Source: Hahella sp. HNIBRBA332 (GTDB taxonomy: Bacteria > Pseudomonadota > Gammaproteobacteria > Pseudomonadales > Oleiphilaceae). From it: a stretch of DNA of 64,000 nt. Shown piece after piece: positions 54,983-64,000 of this stretch. The position numbers were made by a program, and so were the translations under genes. The DNA is taken from contig NZ_CP132203.1 of assembly GCF_030719035.1 (NCBI RefSeq), positions 2,728,001-2,792,000 on the forward strand. Reading direction: 5' to 3'. Under the pieces are notes generated by a model. It made no database searches. It was not told the origin of the DNA and was given only the letters and a program-made list of their open reading frames with translations. The first letter of the stretch is position 1; every line of letters begins with the position of its first letter.

Positions 54983-57900
54983 TCAGTTTCCGATATAGTC
55001 CGAGGACTCCAGCTGTTTCAACATGTCATAACACAAAGCCAGCGCCGAGCTGAAATCGAGTTGGTTAATACTCTCCTCCAACTCGTCAACGGCTTCCGGC
55101 AACTCCGCCGCGTATTTCCTCTTGAGGTTTTCAAAAAAAGAAATCGCCTCCATGTTGGAGGCGCGCACCAGCGCCGCCAGTTCCTTGAACTCACAACGCA
55201 GGTCTCGCTCCTGCCGCGGATCGGCCTCGGGAAGTAATTGCGCTGCTTGTTTGGGGGCCAGGATGTTATCGATCGCCACTACTATTTGTGGTGTTCGCTC
55301 CATCTCGCGCCGTAACGCCGCCAACAGTTTGTCGTCCAGCTCATGACTACGCAGCGCCTGCTCGACATCCTGAATGATGTTCATCTGCCCGGCGGCGCCA
55401 ATGGAGCCCGCCAGTCCTTTTAGTGTATGCAGGCCATTCGCCATCTGTTCCGGATCGTCCTGCGTAATGAAATAAGCGTCCCATCTGTCCAGCAACGCCA
55501 AGACTTCTTTTCGATAACCGGACAACGCCGTTCGGTAGGTGGTCAGACTGCCGCCGAAACGCGCCAAAGCAGCGGCCACATCAATTTGCAGGCTATTGGC
55601 GAGTTGCAGTTCATCATGAGTAAACAGCGACTCAGAGGTATGCAGTGGCGTGACCTGTTGCAGACGACATTCCAGCCCGGTCTGCTTGAGAATCACTTCC
55701 ACCAACTGTCCCAGCTCGAACGGCTTGCCGACATGATCGTTCATGCCAACGCTGAGGCAGGCTTCACGGTCTGAAGACATGGCGTTGGCGGTCATGGCGA
55801 TGATCGGCAGCTCCGTCAGTCCCAAACGGTTGCGTATCTCCCGCGTGGCGCAATAGCCGTCCATGACGGGCATTTGAATATCCATCAGCACCAGGTCGTA
55901 AGGCGGCTGCCCTCTCTTGACCATTTCCACGCACTCGGCGCCATTGCTGGCGACTTCAACTTGCGCGCCTTCGCTACCCAATAGCTCCAGGGCTACCTGC
56001 TGATTGGTGGGATTGTCCTCCACCACCAGCAGCTTCAGTCCCTTGAGCATCTGTCCCGAACTGCGCCAGTGGTATGAGATGGAACCATGGCGACCCGCCG
56101 CCCGTGCGTCCGCCACCGAGTCCAGCAATATGGAAGCCGTAATGGGTTTGACGATAAAGCTATCGAGCATGGTCTCGTCGCCGCTCTGGCTGTGACGTTC
56201 GAGTATTTCTCTTCCCTGGGCGGACATCATGACCAGGATTGGACGCACATCGCCGAAGTCCATGGCGCGAATTTTACGGCAGACATCCAGGCCGCTGTCA
56301 GTAGGCATGAGATAGTCCACAAAGACGACATCGTAGGGACGGCCGCTGTCTCGACTGGCCTCCATATAGGCGATCGCCTCCGCCCCTGACGCCGCCAGAT
56401 CCGTACGCCAGCCGAACCCTTGCGCCATGCCGGCGACAATTTCCCTGGCGGTTTCATTGTCATCCACAACCAGCACATTGAGTTTATGTAAGTTCGGGAT
56501 AGAGCGGCGCGGCCCCTGTACGCCGTCCACCACGCCCATTTTGACGGTGAACTTAAAGGTGCTGCCAGAGCCTGGCGTGCTGTCCACACTCATTTGCCCC
56601 TTCATCAGGTTCACCAGTCTGCGACAGATCGCCAACCCAAGCCCGGTACCGCCAAAACGACGAGAAGTGGAGGCCTCCGCCTGAGAAAAGCCATCGAAAA
56701 TGTTTTGCAGATTCTCTGGCGAAATGCCGATACCGGTGTCCCGCACACTGAAGAAAAGCTCCAGCTCCCGGTCTTTGCGCTGCAACAGTTTGGCTGACAG
56801 CACAATCTCACCAGCATCCGTGAACTTGACGGCGTTCCCCACCAGATTGATAAGGACCTGCTTCAGCCGCAGCCCATCGCCCAGCATGTCATAGGGGATC
56901 TCAGGGTCGATATCGAACAGCAGCTCCACCGGTTTACCGCCCAGATTGGCGGACATGATGACGCCAACCTCGCGAAATACCTGATCAATATTGAACGGGT
57001 GCAGATCCAGACTGAGTTTGCCCGCCTCCACTTTGGAGAAGTCGAGAATATCGTTGAGGATACTCAGCAAGGTGCGGGCGGCAGCCTCCAGCTTATCCGC
57101 ATAGTCATGCTGACGATTGGTCAGCACTGTACGCTGCAGCAGTTGCAGCATCCCCAGAATCGCATTCATCGGGGTGCGGATTTCATGGCTCATATTGGCG
57201 ACAAACTCGGATTTCGCCATGCTCGCCGCTTCCGCCACGTCTTTGGCTTTCTTGAGTTCTTCCGTACGTTGCCGCACCTGTTGCTCCAGGTTGGCGTTGA
57301 GTTCATTCACCTGCTTTTCAATCGCCTTTTGCGCAGTGATGTCGCGAATGGTCGTGGCCGCGCCCAACACCGCTCCGTTGGCGCCGCGCACCGGGGATAC
57401 GGTGACGGAGACGTCAAACTCACTGCCGTCGCGCCGCTTGCGCGTGGTATCGAAATGGCTCACCGGATCGCCCCGGCGCAACCGCTGTAAAATGTACTCC
57501 TCTTCAGCCAGGCGCGACTCCGGCATAATCAAGGAGACCATGGTGCGCCCCACCGCTTCCTCCGAGGTGTAGCCAAACATTTTTTCCGCCGCCTGATTCC
57601 AGCTTATCACGACCCCTTCCAGCGATTTGCTGATGATGGCGTCCGTAGAACCGTCGACGATAGCCGCGAGACGGGCTTGTTCCCTGTTTATCTGAATGCG
57701 TCGGCGCAGGTTCAACATAAACAGATAAAGCACCACTCCCAATACCGCCACCGCCACCAGCACCGCCGCAATCACTACTTTGCCGGTTTGCGCCGCGCGC
57801 TCGGCGAGGAAGTCGTCAGAGACCGCCTTCACCAATGTCAAACGCCGACTGGGGTCACGCTGATCCAAAGGGATATTGGACATGACCGCATGAATCAGTC

Positions 57901-58774
57901 CGTGGGGCCCTTGAAAGGCTTTCATGCGCTCATAGGAGTCATATGCCTCCGACAACCTGAACAAGTCACTCCAGCGATAGCGTTCGCCAATATCAAATCC
58001 AAATACCTTGTTACGGTCAGGATGAACCAGAAAATCACCATCGCTGTTGAGCAGGTATGTGGAATATTCCGACGCCACGTCCGCGGCCAATTCGTTGAGT
58101 ATTTCCGCAAACTCGACATTAATCACTACCATGCCGAACAGGACGCCGCCTTCCTCGTAGATTGGCACGGACACTCGGATCACGGGTCGATGAGGGGTTT
58201 CCAGTTGGTTATTTTGCTCACGATTCAGGGTGATGTCGGAGACATACACCTCGCCAGCCGCCTGTTTGAGAGTTGCCTGAAAATAATCCCGCCCTTCTTT
58301 AATTTGCAGTTGCTGCTCCTGCGCCGTCACCACCCCTTCCTGGGTTCGGTCCACTCGTACTATCTCTCTCCCTGCGTTCGCCACGCCGATATAGCGTACT
58401 TGGGCAAATCGCGGATTTTCTTTCATGAATTCGGAGAAAATCACCTGCAGTCGCTTTTTCCACACCCACAGGGTGTTGCCTTCCTGGGGGTCAAAATCGT
58501 TGTTTCTGATGGCGCGAACGATACCTTGAATGGGTGGCGTGTTGGACAGGAACCGCACGTCCCGACGAAACAAATCGAGCTTGCCGAGAACGGCTTCCGC
58601 CCTTAAATCCGTCTGCTCCGCCAGTCGGAGGTCGTAATTACGGTACTCTTGATCAAGCTGATAGGAATAGGCCAGGTAATAGAATGGAATCGCCAGTGCG
58701 CCAAACGCCAATACGACCGCCAGCAAGGTCCGCATATGTAACGCAGATGTGTCTGAAAGCCTGGCGCCCGCCAT
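54983..58774 (-). CDS. Hybrid sensor histidine kinase (Cache-PAS-HisKA-HATPase-REC-REC-Hpt)
   Basis: A 1263-residue membrane sensor kinase. The order is: N-terminal helix, periplasmic sensor of the double-Cache type (about 40-330), second helix (about 335-355), PAS domain (about 370-490), coiled coil, HisKA with H530 in ANMSHEIRTPMNAI, HATPase with N (LVGNAVKF) and G boxes (DTGIGIS, GGTGLGL), receiver 1 with D820, receiver 2 with D965 (LMDIQMP), and C-terminal Hpt with H1116 (HTLKGLAGSIGA). Such an unorthodox hybrid can run the full His-Asp-His relay. It is the first gene of the operon with a REC-GGDEF and an Hpt protein. RBS GGGAGGGG precedes the ATG. The periplasmic signal is unknown. Confidence 0.95.
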   Translation of the reverse strand: MAGARLSDTSALHMRTLLAVVLAFGALAIPFYYLAYSYQLDQEYRNYDLRLAEQTDLRAEAVLGKLDLFRRDVRFLSNTPPIQGIVRAIRNNDFDPQEGNTLWVWKKRLQVIFSEFMKENPRFAQVRYIGVANAGREIVRVDRTQEGVVTAQEQQLQIKEGRDYFQATLKQAAGEVYVSDITLNREQNNQLETPHRPVIRVSVPIYEEGGVLFGMVVINVEFAEILNELAADVASEYSTYLLNSDGDFLVHPDRNKVFGFDIGERYRWSDLFRLSEAYDSYERMKAFQGPHGLIHAVMSNIPLDQRDPSRRLTLVKAVSDDFLAERAAQTGKVVIAAVLVAVAVLGVVLYLFMLNLRRRIQINREQARLAAIVDGSTDAIISKSLEGVVISWNQAAEKMFGYTSEEAVGRTMVSLIMPESRLAEEEYILQRLRRGDPVSHFDTTRKRRDGSEFDVSVTVSPVRGANGAVLGAATTIRDITAQKAIEKQVNELNANLEQQVRQRTEELKKAKDVAEAASMAKSEFVANMSHEIRTPMNAILGMLQLLQRTVLTNRQHDYADKLEAAARTLLSILNDILDFSKVEAGKLSLDLHPFNIDQVFREVGVIMSANLGGKPVELLFDIDPEIPYDMLGDGLRLKQVLINLVGNAVKFTDAGEIVLSAKLLQRKDRELELFFSVRDTGIGISPENLQNIFDGFSQAEASTSRRFGGTGLGLAICRRLVNLMKGQMSVDSTPGSGSTFKFTVKMGVVDGVQGPRRSIPNLHKLNVLVVDDNETAREIVAGMAQGFGWRTDLAASGAEAIAYMEASRDSGRPYDVVFVDYLMPTDSGLDVCRKIRAMDFGDVRPILVMMSAQGREILERHSQSGDETMLDSFIVKPITASILLDSVADARAAGRHGSISYHWRSSGQMLKGLKLLVVEDNPTNQQVALELLGSEGAQVEVASNGAECVEMVKRGQPPYDLVLMDIQMPVMDGYCATREIRNRLGLTELPIIAMTANAMSSDREACLSVGMNDHVGKPFELGQLVEVILKQTGLECRLQQVTPLHTSESLFTHDELQLANSLQIDVAAALARFGGSLTTYRTALSGYRKEVLALLDRWDAYFITQDDPEQMANGLHTLKGLAGSIGAAGQMNIIQDVEQALRSHELDDKLLAALRREMERTPQIVVAIDNILAPKQAAQLLPEADPRQERDLRCEFKELAALVRASNMEAISFFENLKRKYAAELPEAVDELEESINQLDFSSALALCYDMLKQLESSDYIGN

Positions 58775-58791
58775 GGATGCCCCTCCCTAAA

Positions 58792-58810
58792 AAGAAACCA
58801 ATGGTTTCTT
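58792..58810 (-). promoter_or_regulatory. Short dyad in the leader of the hybrid kinase
   Basis: A perfect 8-bp inverted repeat with a 3-nt spacer lies about 20 bp upstream of the kinase start codon, and on the minus strand is followed by T residues. It may be an operator or a weak leader hairpin; the stem is AT-rich and the evidence is only its symmetry and position. Confidence 0.3.
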
Positions 58811-58978
58811 AGATCTCCTTACGAACTATTAGCCTGGAGCCAGAGTCCGCTTGTTCATGTCTCCACTTTTACAGCTTAGACCGTAATCAGATACATGCGA
58901 GAAATGCGTAATAAGCAGCCTGAACGGGAGATTCAGGCGCGTCAGGCCGCCAATTGCTATTGCTGGAAGAATAGTTGA

Positions 58979-59001
58979 GCCGCGCGATGTATGAGCGCGG
59001 C
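58979..59001 (-). terminator. GC-rich stem-loop after the zinc-ribbon gene
   Basis: A perfect 7-bp GC stem (58979-58985 with 58995-59001), starting about 11 bp after the stop codon of the gene at 59012 when read on the minus strand. The T tract is weak (TCAACTATTCTT), so this is a likely but imperfect terminator that separates it from the kinase operon. Confidence 0.5.
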
Positions 59002-59011
59002 CCCAGTCAGA

Positions 59012-60208
59012 TTAGTGTCGCCTTAGACCACTTCCCATTTGAAACGCCGTGCCCACTCCCAGGAATAAAAACAGGACATCCAATAAACCGAAATCCTCTC
59101 GCATGAGCTGAAAAGTGGAGTATCCCTCGAACTCCTGACTGAATGTGGCTTTCACCCACTGCTCAAATGAAGGGTTCTCTGACGCCACTTTGCGCAGTTC
59201 CGGTTCAAAGTCCCGCTTGAAGTCGTCTATCTCGAATTGGACCACTTCACTGGGTTCGCTCGCTTCGGTGTAACCGTACTCGATCATGAAATTGCGCAGC
59301 GAGTCGTCATCGGTCACATCGGTCTGATAGCTATGAGCGGCTTGAATGACCGAGTCGTAGACCGGGCGAAAATCCTGCACATCTATTTCCCCCGAATCAG
59401 TCAGGATTTCAAACCAGTTTTCCTGAATGCTCTGAATGGCCATATACTTGCCGCCCATGATGGCGAGAAAGGCCAGGACGCCGCACGCTATTCCAGTGGC
59501 GATGCCTCGACCTCCCATCGCCAGCGCGGCGAACCCGACTGCGCCCCCAATCCCCCAGGCGATCAGACTGAACTCATACCCTGTGGACATGACGATTACC
59601 TTCCACAGCAAAGCGCCAAGCAACGCAGCGCCTGCTGCAGCGCCGATGGCTTTGGGATTGAGCGCTTCGACATCGTCCGTCGCGTAGGTGACTTCATCTT
59701 CCTTGCCGGGTTTGGCGCTGGAGTTACGGATATTGCCGCCAGGGCGCGACGGGGACGGTGTCGTTTGCGCCGCCTCAGAGGGTTCCTGCGCAGGGGTTAC
59801 CTTGTGCATGTAGACGCCACAGCCCGCGCACTGATCCGCTTTAGGTTGCTCCAGATTGCATTTCGGGCAGGTGACACGGTCTTCAGCAGGTTTTGCAGCC
59901 GCCTCTTCTTTCGCCCGGAGTTCTTCCTCCGTCGGCTCCAAAGACAGCGTATGCGCTTTTATAGTGGGCTCCGGTTTCACCTCCTGCACCGTCGCCGCCA
60001 TGCCAATACTTTCCAACTTGCGTACGTAAGCGCGCGCCGTTTCCAGGTCCAGCCCTTTCTTTAAAACGAGTTTCTTACTTAGCAGAGCCTGGGCTTTTTC
60101 TGGTGTTGTCTTGAATAATTTTGCACAACTATTCGCCACCTGCTGAGCGTCAAAGCCCGCATTGATTTCCCCGTTGCTTACAACGTTATAAGTTGGGGCC
60201 CGCCCCAT
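59012..60208 (-). CDS. Membrane protein with zinc ribbon
   Basis: A 398-residue protein. The N-terminal 85 residues have a fold-like pattern of alternating helices and strands (KAQALLSKKLVLKKGLDLETA..., similar in style to L7/L12-like C-terminal domains). A zinc ribbon follows (CPKC...CAGCG, about residues 115-131), then a Pro/Ser-rich linker and several hydrophobic segments (about 190-270), then a soluble C-terminal domain that ends with another hydrophobic stretch. No family name recognised; the architecture suggests a membrane-bound protein with a cytoplasmic regulatory head. No operon partner is evident. Confidence 0.75.
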   Translation of the reverse strand: MGRAPTYNVVSNGEINAGFDAQQVANSCAKLFKTTPEKAQALLSKKLVLKKGLDLETARAYVRKLESIGMAATVQEVKPEPTIKAHTLSLEPTEEELRAKEEAAAKPAEDRVTCPKCNLEQPKADQCAGCGVYMHKVTPAQEPSEAAQTTPSPSRPGGNIRNSSAKPGKEDEVTYATDDVEALNPKAIGAAAGAALLGALLWKVIVMSTGYEFSLIAWGIGGAVGFAALAMGGRGIATGIACGVLAFLAIMGGKYMAIQSIQENWFEILTDSGEIDVQDFRPVYDSVIQAAHSYQTDVTDDDSLRNFMIEYGYTEASEPSEVVQFEIDDFKRDFEPELRKVASENPSFEQWVKATFSQEFEGYSTFQLMREDFGLLDVLFLFLGVGTAFQMGSGLRRH

Positions 60209-60312
60209 AAGCTACTCCTCGACATTAACGACTGTTAATGAAGGATAGCCTGATAATTACTGAACTCCAAGTTATTAGATTACTTGAAGTTTCCAGGCGC
60301 AAAGCAAGAAAC

Positions 60313-60933
60313 TCAATGCCCTCCGGCGTGCTCCTCCACCAGTGGCGTCACGCTGGGCTTGAGATTGGATTCTATATCGGATTGATAACAGCGATGCTTG
60401 GGGTCCCACCTCAGGCACAAGCCTACGGCGGACTTACGCATCTGCTGGGCCTGATAATCATTGATGACAAAGTAAAGGCTGCTGAGTTTTTGGAGTCGTA
60501 TTGAGCCTGCGGGTTTGGCGAATATCGCCATCTCGTAGGGCCCTGACTTGAACTCGAATTCAGGTCCTTCCGTTTCGGTCAGGAAGTGATGCTCAAGAAT
60601 GACGCCCTCTTTGGGGGCCAGCAAACCGCCGCTTTCACGCAGGCATTGCTTGTTGAGGTAAGCCCAGATGCTGAAGTTGGCTTCTTCGTCACCCCGGCGC
60701 AACCACAAGGTCAGGTAGTCGATCACCACTCCGCGCTTGGACGTACTGAACAGCGCCGTCCGCAAACGCACTTCACTGATGCGTTTGCCCTGGGACGTAG
60801 AGTCCTGATCAAGCAAGACATAGCTGGGCTGGGCGAGCTTAACGTCACCGCGATAGGTTCGAAAAGCCCAAAGAGCGATGGAAAATCCAATCAGCGCAGC
60901 GCCGAGCGCAGCGAAAATTTCCGGTGACGGCAC
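60313..60933 (-). CDS. Hypothetical membrane-anchored protein
   Basis: A 206-residue protein starting with GTG after GGAGGGAA. One N-terminal transmembrane helix (about residues 5-25) is followed by a soluble beta-rich domain with many aromatic residues. No family recognised. The same-strand neighbour at 59012 lies 104 bp downstream. Confidence 0.65.
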   Translation of the reverse strand: MPSPEIFAALGAALIGFSIALWAFRTYRGDVKLAQPSYVLLDQDSTSQGKRISEVRLRTALFSTSKRGVVIDYLTLWLRRGDEEANFSIWAYLNKQCLRESGGLLAPKEGVILEHHFLTETEGPEFEFKSGPYEMAIFAKPAGSIRLQKLSSLYFVINDYQAQQMRKSAVGLCLRWDPKHRCYQSDIESNLKPSVTPLVEEHAGGH

Positions 60934-61159
60934 GATTCCCTCCTTCCTTCACGTCCATGCAAGCAGCGAGGCTGCCTTGATTCATTTATAGCTCAATTGG
61001 ATTATTTTTGCACAGATCAAAAGCCCGTTTCGCAGGCGGACTTCTTGCAGACTGATACGCAGGCAGAGCGGAGTGAGTTTTCAATAAACGAGCGGTATGG
61101 CGAAAAAGGATGAAAGCCACTTCCACCCTTTTTTCAGTCAAATATAGAGAGCGTCGCCG
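60934..61159. other. Intergenic region, no confident gene
   Basis: About 226 bp between the GTG start of the anchored protein and the short ORF following the YIP1-like gene. No supported reading frame or RNA gene was seen; it presumably contains the promoter of the gene at 60933. Confidence 0.4.
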
Positions 61160-61333
61160 TTAACGGCAGGTGATAGTTCTATACAGCGGATAGCACTGAT
61201 TTTTGCCGCCAGTGCTCTTTGACACCCACTGCTGCTGAAGCCAATCAAATGCGATGTGGGAACTCTCGTCCTCGCCGCAGAGGATAGAGCCGCCAATTGA
61301 GTTGTTGTAACCCTCTTCAGTTTCTTTCTTCAA
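61160..61333 (-). CDS. Short ORF overlapping the YIP1 gene 3' end
   Basis: A 57-codon frame below the usual size limit. It starts at TTG overlapping the stop of the YIP1-like gene and ends TAA at 61160. Its translation is protein-like with three cysteines and several aromatic residues (SIGGSILCGEDESSHIAFDW and later YPLYRTITC). There is no ribosome-binding site, so it would need translational coupling, or it could be the displaced C-terminus of a frameshifted or lost gene. No family recognised. Confidence 0.4.
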   Translation of the reverse strand: MKKETEEGYNNSIGGSILCGEDESSHIAFDWLQQQWVSKSTGGKNQCYPLYRTITCR

Positions 61334-62022
61334 TTAAATTGGTGAGCGATCGACCCAAGATAGTATCCAACAGCAATTGCAGGGGGAAAGCATACTAAGA
61401 GAACTATCGCCATATTTCCTATCGCCTTCCATGCGCTATAACCCTGCACCTGCGCTAGCGCTTTGGTAAACGCCATGAAGCCCCATATACCAATAATTCC
61501 GTGCGCCACTGAAAATGCTGCACGTACTTTAAGATCCACCAAGTTATAGTCCCTGGCTTCGGCCCCAAGGAACATTTCTCTCCCATAAAGCATCATTTCG
61601 AGCATTATAAGCAGCGCGCCCCATAGAGCCGGGATACAACTCCAGGCTATTGCCGCACGGATTTCATCCTGAGAGCCGCGCCCGCCAAACCATTTACCAA
61701 CCCATTGAATAAACGGAGCGCCGATATATAGCCAAATCACACCTAAGACGCAGCCCACTACTATGCATACACCAAGCAGAGAAATAAGCCCCATATATTC
61801 GCCCATATGGTACATGCTGGCGCCTCTTATCCTGGCTAATACCGAGGCCATGCAGGTAAGCCCTATCACAAGGTGAACCGGGTCATCGTCAATAATTTGT
61901 TGGATAGTCGCCCTAGGCTGCAGCCACATGGAAAACCAAGGATTTAAATACTTATTTGGTGGATTTCGGTTTTCCTCAATGAGGGGCGTGTTAGGAGAGG
62001 AATAAGGATTTACGTCTTTCAT
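61330..62022 (-). CDS. YIP1-family membrane protein
   Basis: A 230-residue integral membrane protein with a polar N-terminus (MKDVNPYSSPNTPLIEE), the family-typical WFSMWLQPRATIQQIIDDDP block, and five hydrophobic segments. This is the bacterial YIP1 (DUF1282-like) family of unknown function. ATG at 62022 is preferred over an upstream in-frame codon at 62043 because the sequence from MKDVNPY is what similar proteins start with. Its stop overlaps the start of a 57-codon frame. Confidence 0.82.
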   Translation of the reverse strand: MKDVNPYSSPNTPLIEENRNPPNKYLNPWFSMWLQPRATIQQIIDDDPVHLVIGLTCMASVLARIRGASMYHMGEYMGLISLLGVCIVVGCVLGVIWLYIGAPFIQWVGKWFGGRGSQDEIRAAIAWSCIPALWGALLIMLEMMLYGREMFLGAEARDYNLVDLKVRAAFSVAHGIIGIWGFMAFTKALAQVQGYSAWKAIGNMAIVLLVCFPPAIAVGYYLGSIAHQFN

Positions 62023-62210
62023 TACCTGGAGCTTTCTGAACAAAATACAAGCAGGCGCAAATAATACACCTTCAAATCAATTTTTCTGTAAAAATCCCTA
62101 AAATATCCCGTTATTTTTTGTAAGATCCGCGACTTTTGTCTTTCGCATCGTTAAAATCGCCGCGCTGGTCGACTTTCCAGGCGGTATTTTCCCCTTCTGA
62201 CGGATTTACG

Positions 62211-62825
62211 ATGACTAATAACTCCCTTACCCTACAATCGCACTCACTACCTGAAGATCTGTTTGCGCTGATCAGCGGCACGGCGTTTGTGGCCTTCGGC
62301 GTATTTCTGTTCAACGGAGCTGGCTTGCTGACAGGTGGTACGGCGGGGTTGGCGTTGTTATTGACGCATGTGCTGCATATCAGCTTCGGTAAGATTTTCT
62401 TCCTGCTTAACCTGCCCTTCTATTGGCTGGCTTTCAAGCAGATGGGATGGCGTTTCTGCCTCAATACGTTTATCTCCGTCGCCATCGTTTCACTGGTTGT
62501 GGATCACACTGGAGATGTCGTCTCCATTGAGTCGATAGAACCCTGGTTCGCAGCGGTTTTCGGCGGCTTTCTGATAGGCATGGGCATGCTGATTCTGTTC
62601 CGCCATAAGTCCAGCCTTGGCGGCGTCGGCATCCTCGCGCTATACCTGCAAAAGCGCAATATCATGCGCGCCGGAAAATTTCAGATGATGATTGATTGCA
62701 TTATCGTGCTGGCGTCCTGTTTCATCGTCACTCCCATGATTCTGATTTACTCAGTGCTCGGCGCCGTGGCGCTGAACCTGTTGCTGACGGTCAACCATAA
62801 ACCTGGACGCTATCAGGTAGGCTAA
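62211..62825 (+). CDS. YitT family membrane protein
   Basis: A 204-residue inner-membrane protein with five or six hydrophobic segments and the YitT signature region: GTAFVAFGVFLFNGAGLLTGG near the N-terminus, and FRHKSSLGGVGILALYLQK in the later loop. The family is of unknown transport function. ATG at 62211 is chosen; the longer in-frame extension lacks homology-type sequence. A hairpin follows the gene. Confidence 0.88.
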   Translation: MTNNSLTLQSHSLPEDLFALISGTAFVAFGVFLFNGAGLLTGGTAGLALLLTHVLHISFGKIFFLLNLPFYWLAFKQMGWRFCLNTFISVAIVSLVVDHTGDVVSIESIEPWFAAVFGGFLIGMGMLILFRHKSSLGGVGILALYLQKRNIMRAGKFQMMIDCIIVLASCFIVTPMILIYSVLGAVALNLLLTVNHKPGRYQVG

Positions 62826-62834
62826 TTCATACCT

Positions 62835-62860
62835 GTGGCGTCTTGAGCAACAGACGCCAC
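62835..62860. terminator. Hairpin between convergent genes
   Basis: A perfect 9-bp stem (62835-62843 with 62852-62860) with an 8-nt loop, placed between the YitT stop (62825) and the stop of the convergent gene (62866). No U tract follows on the plus strand, so it may act as a bidirectional or 3'-end-stabilising hairpin. Confidence 0.5.
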
Positions 62861-62865
62861 GCCCC

Positions 62866-63333
62866 TCATGACTTCTCACGCACACAACAGAATCCCCGCT
62901 GAGTAGTCCAAGCGTTCACCCGCTGCCTCAACCTATGCCTGGTTCTTTGTCTGAACTGCTTATTCTGCGACGCGGCGAATAGCATCTCCGCCTCCGCGAG
63001 CGGTGGTTCGATATCCCACAACCAATCCGATGCGTCATCAGCCCAATTGCACATATGATGTTGAAAAGGAAATAAAACTGGGACTTTGAAGGGAAAAGTT
63101 TCGGCATACGCGGCATCCAAACCACATTCTCTTAGGCCTTTTTTAAGAAGATCAATTTGATGCGGATAGCATTCGCCATACCCTTTCTCAAGAATAGGCA
63201 GTAACATCAAACCCGATCTCCCCTTACCGATCTCTAACGGACCATCATGCTTGAGATACCACTTTCCTTCCGAAAAAGAGACATAGGCTTTCCAACCTGC
63301 CGCGTTGGTGAAGAGAGGACCAATCCATTGCAT
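62866..63333 (-). CDS. Hypothetical protein
   Basis: A 155-residue soluble protein with a tryptophan-rich start (MQWIGPLFTNAAGWKAYVSF) and a basic C-terminus (RQRTRHRLRQRVNAW). No family recognised. The central part has His, Cys and Trp clusters (FPFQHHMCNWADDA), which could form a small domain, but I assign no function. It converges with the YitT gene. Confidence 0.55.
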   Translation of the reverse strand: MQWIGPLFTNAAGWKAYVSFSEGKWYLKHDGPLEIGKGRSGLMLLPILEKGYGECYPHQIDLLKKGLRECGLDAAYAETFPFKVPVLFPFQHHMCNWADDASDWLWDIEPPLAEAEMLFAASQNKQFRQRTRHRLRQRVNAWTTQRGFCCVREKS

Positions 63334-63420
63334 TTCTTGTGCGCCTTTTTACGTTTTCGATACAATTCCTCGCGCTAAACACGCAAGCTCAAAAAAGTAC
63401 TAAAAAAAACGGTTATTGTA

Positions 63421-63840
63421 GTGCCTGTTATATTCGATCTAAAAGACCAGCCCCCGACATGGGCTAACGACATCAACACTGAACTCGCCCTTTTCGCGCC
63501 CGACTACTTAGAAAAATATGGAAAGGTCGGCTCCCAAGTGTGGTGGAACGCATATTTCAATAACGAGATTCCCAGGTCTTCGATCACTGGGACCGTTACT
63601 TTCATTGGGTTACGTAAAGACGACTGTGAAGAGCTATGGGACATTGTGGAGATTTCCACTTCAGACACACAAGTTGAATATGAACGTATCGCCTATTGGC
63701 TAAACGAAGCAGTCACCTTAAACGCTGAAGTGAAAGTTGAGCAATTCTCAATATATATTCAGCATAAATATGGGCCGATGACATCTACATTTGATTGTAT
63801 AGTCGAAGTTATTGGTAGAGAGATGAATCAATGCACCTAA
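63421..63840 (+). CDS. Hypothetical protein
   Basis: A 139-residue acidic protein in AT-rich DNA, starting with GTG at 63421; no strong ribosome-binding site is visible. Composition is typical of a soluble alpha-beta protein (VWWNAYFNNEIPRSSITGTV, then EYERIAYWLNEAV). No family recognised. No gene is seen in the remaining 160 bp of the window. Confidence 0.5.
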   Translation: MPVIFDLKDQPPTWANDINTELALFAPDYLEKYGKVGSQVWWNAYFNNEIPRSSITGTVTFIGLRKDDCEELWDIVEISTSDTQVEYERIAYWLNEAVTLNAEVKVEQFSIYIQHKYGPMTSTFDCIVEVIGREMNQCT

Positions 63841-64000
63841 ACACTGTCACCTCTAGACAAACAAAAACCGTACATATAGAGCACCGCCTCTAGCCTTCGC
63901 ACTCGGGACCAATACAGTCTCTACATTCTAACCAGCGTATAAGCCCTACTCATCACATCGCCACTCAAAATAGCGACCAACCCTTTTGCATCACTGTTGT

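Noticed and set aside
57677..58606. 309-codon plus-strand frame opposite the hybrid kinase
   Set aside because: Antisense to a gene with complete domain structure.

Overview
The window looks like a chromosomal stretch of a marine, Hahella-like gammaproteobacterium. This is an inference from gene content (NRPS with SyrP-type oxygenase, giant LysM-Rhs toxin, PEP-CTERM proteins, hybrid kinase feeding a diguanylate cyclase) and moderate GC; no rRNA or marker gene is present to prove it. No tRNA, rRNA or CRISPR array was seen.

1-4.05 kb: the 3' end of a nonribosomal peptide synthetase (C-A-PCP-TE, A-domain code reads as tyrosine) is translationally coupled to a SyrP/TauD-like Fe(II)/2-oxoglutarate oxygenase. 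4.05-5.47 kb is decayed DNA with an IS66 transposase tail. 5.47-10.9 kb holds two adjacent, very GC-rich metallopeptidase-like genes that look foreign. They share a C-terminal module, and the first has a zinc-type motif with one extra residue (HExxxH).

11-31 kb: a COQ4-like gene, then a polymorphic-toxin island. A 15.3-kb Rhs gene (5109 residues) ends in a probable EndoU RNase tip and is followed 9 bp later by a small acidic gene in the immunity position. The island is bracketed by two direct copies of a GNAT acetyltransferase with its flanks, and truncated, tandemly duplicated RAYT transposase fragments lie at its distal edge. A terminator-like hairpin lies in the Rhs leader.

31-40 kb: small accessory genes (YdeI-like, DUF1772, DUF6714-like, DUF2867/TetR pair, AraC/MFS divergent pair) with dispersed repeats. 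40-47 kb: an envelope/stress block (BON lipoprotein, PRC-barrel, DUF1840, OmpA lipoprotein, second BON protein) and two PEP-CTERM proteins. It is bracketed by N- and C-terminal remnants of IS5-type transposases lying in the same orientation.

47-64 kb: periplasmic binding proteins, a PhyH-type oxygenase, a secreted reprolysin-like metalloprotease with a carbohydrate-binding-like tail, and a three-gene phosphorelay (hybrid kinase, REC-GGDEF, Hpt protein). Zinc-ribbon, YIP1 and YitT membrane proteins and short hypothetical genes follow.
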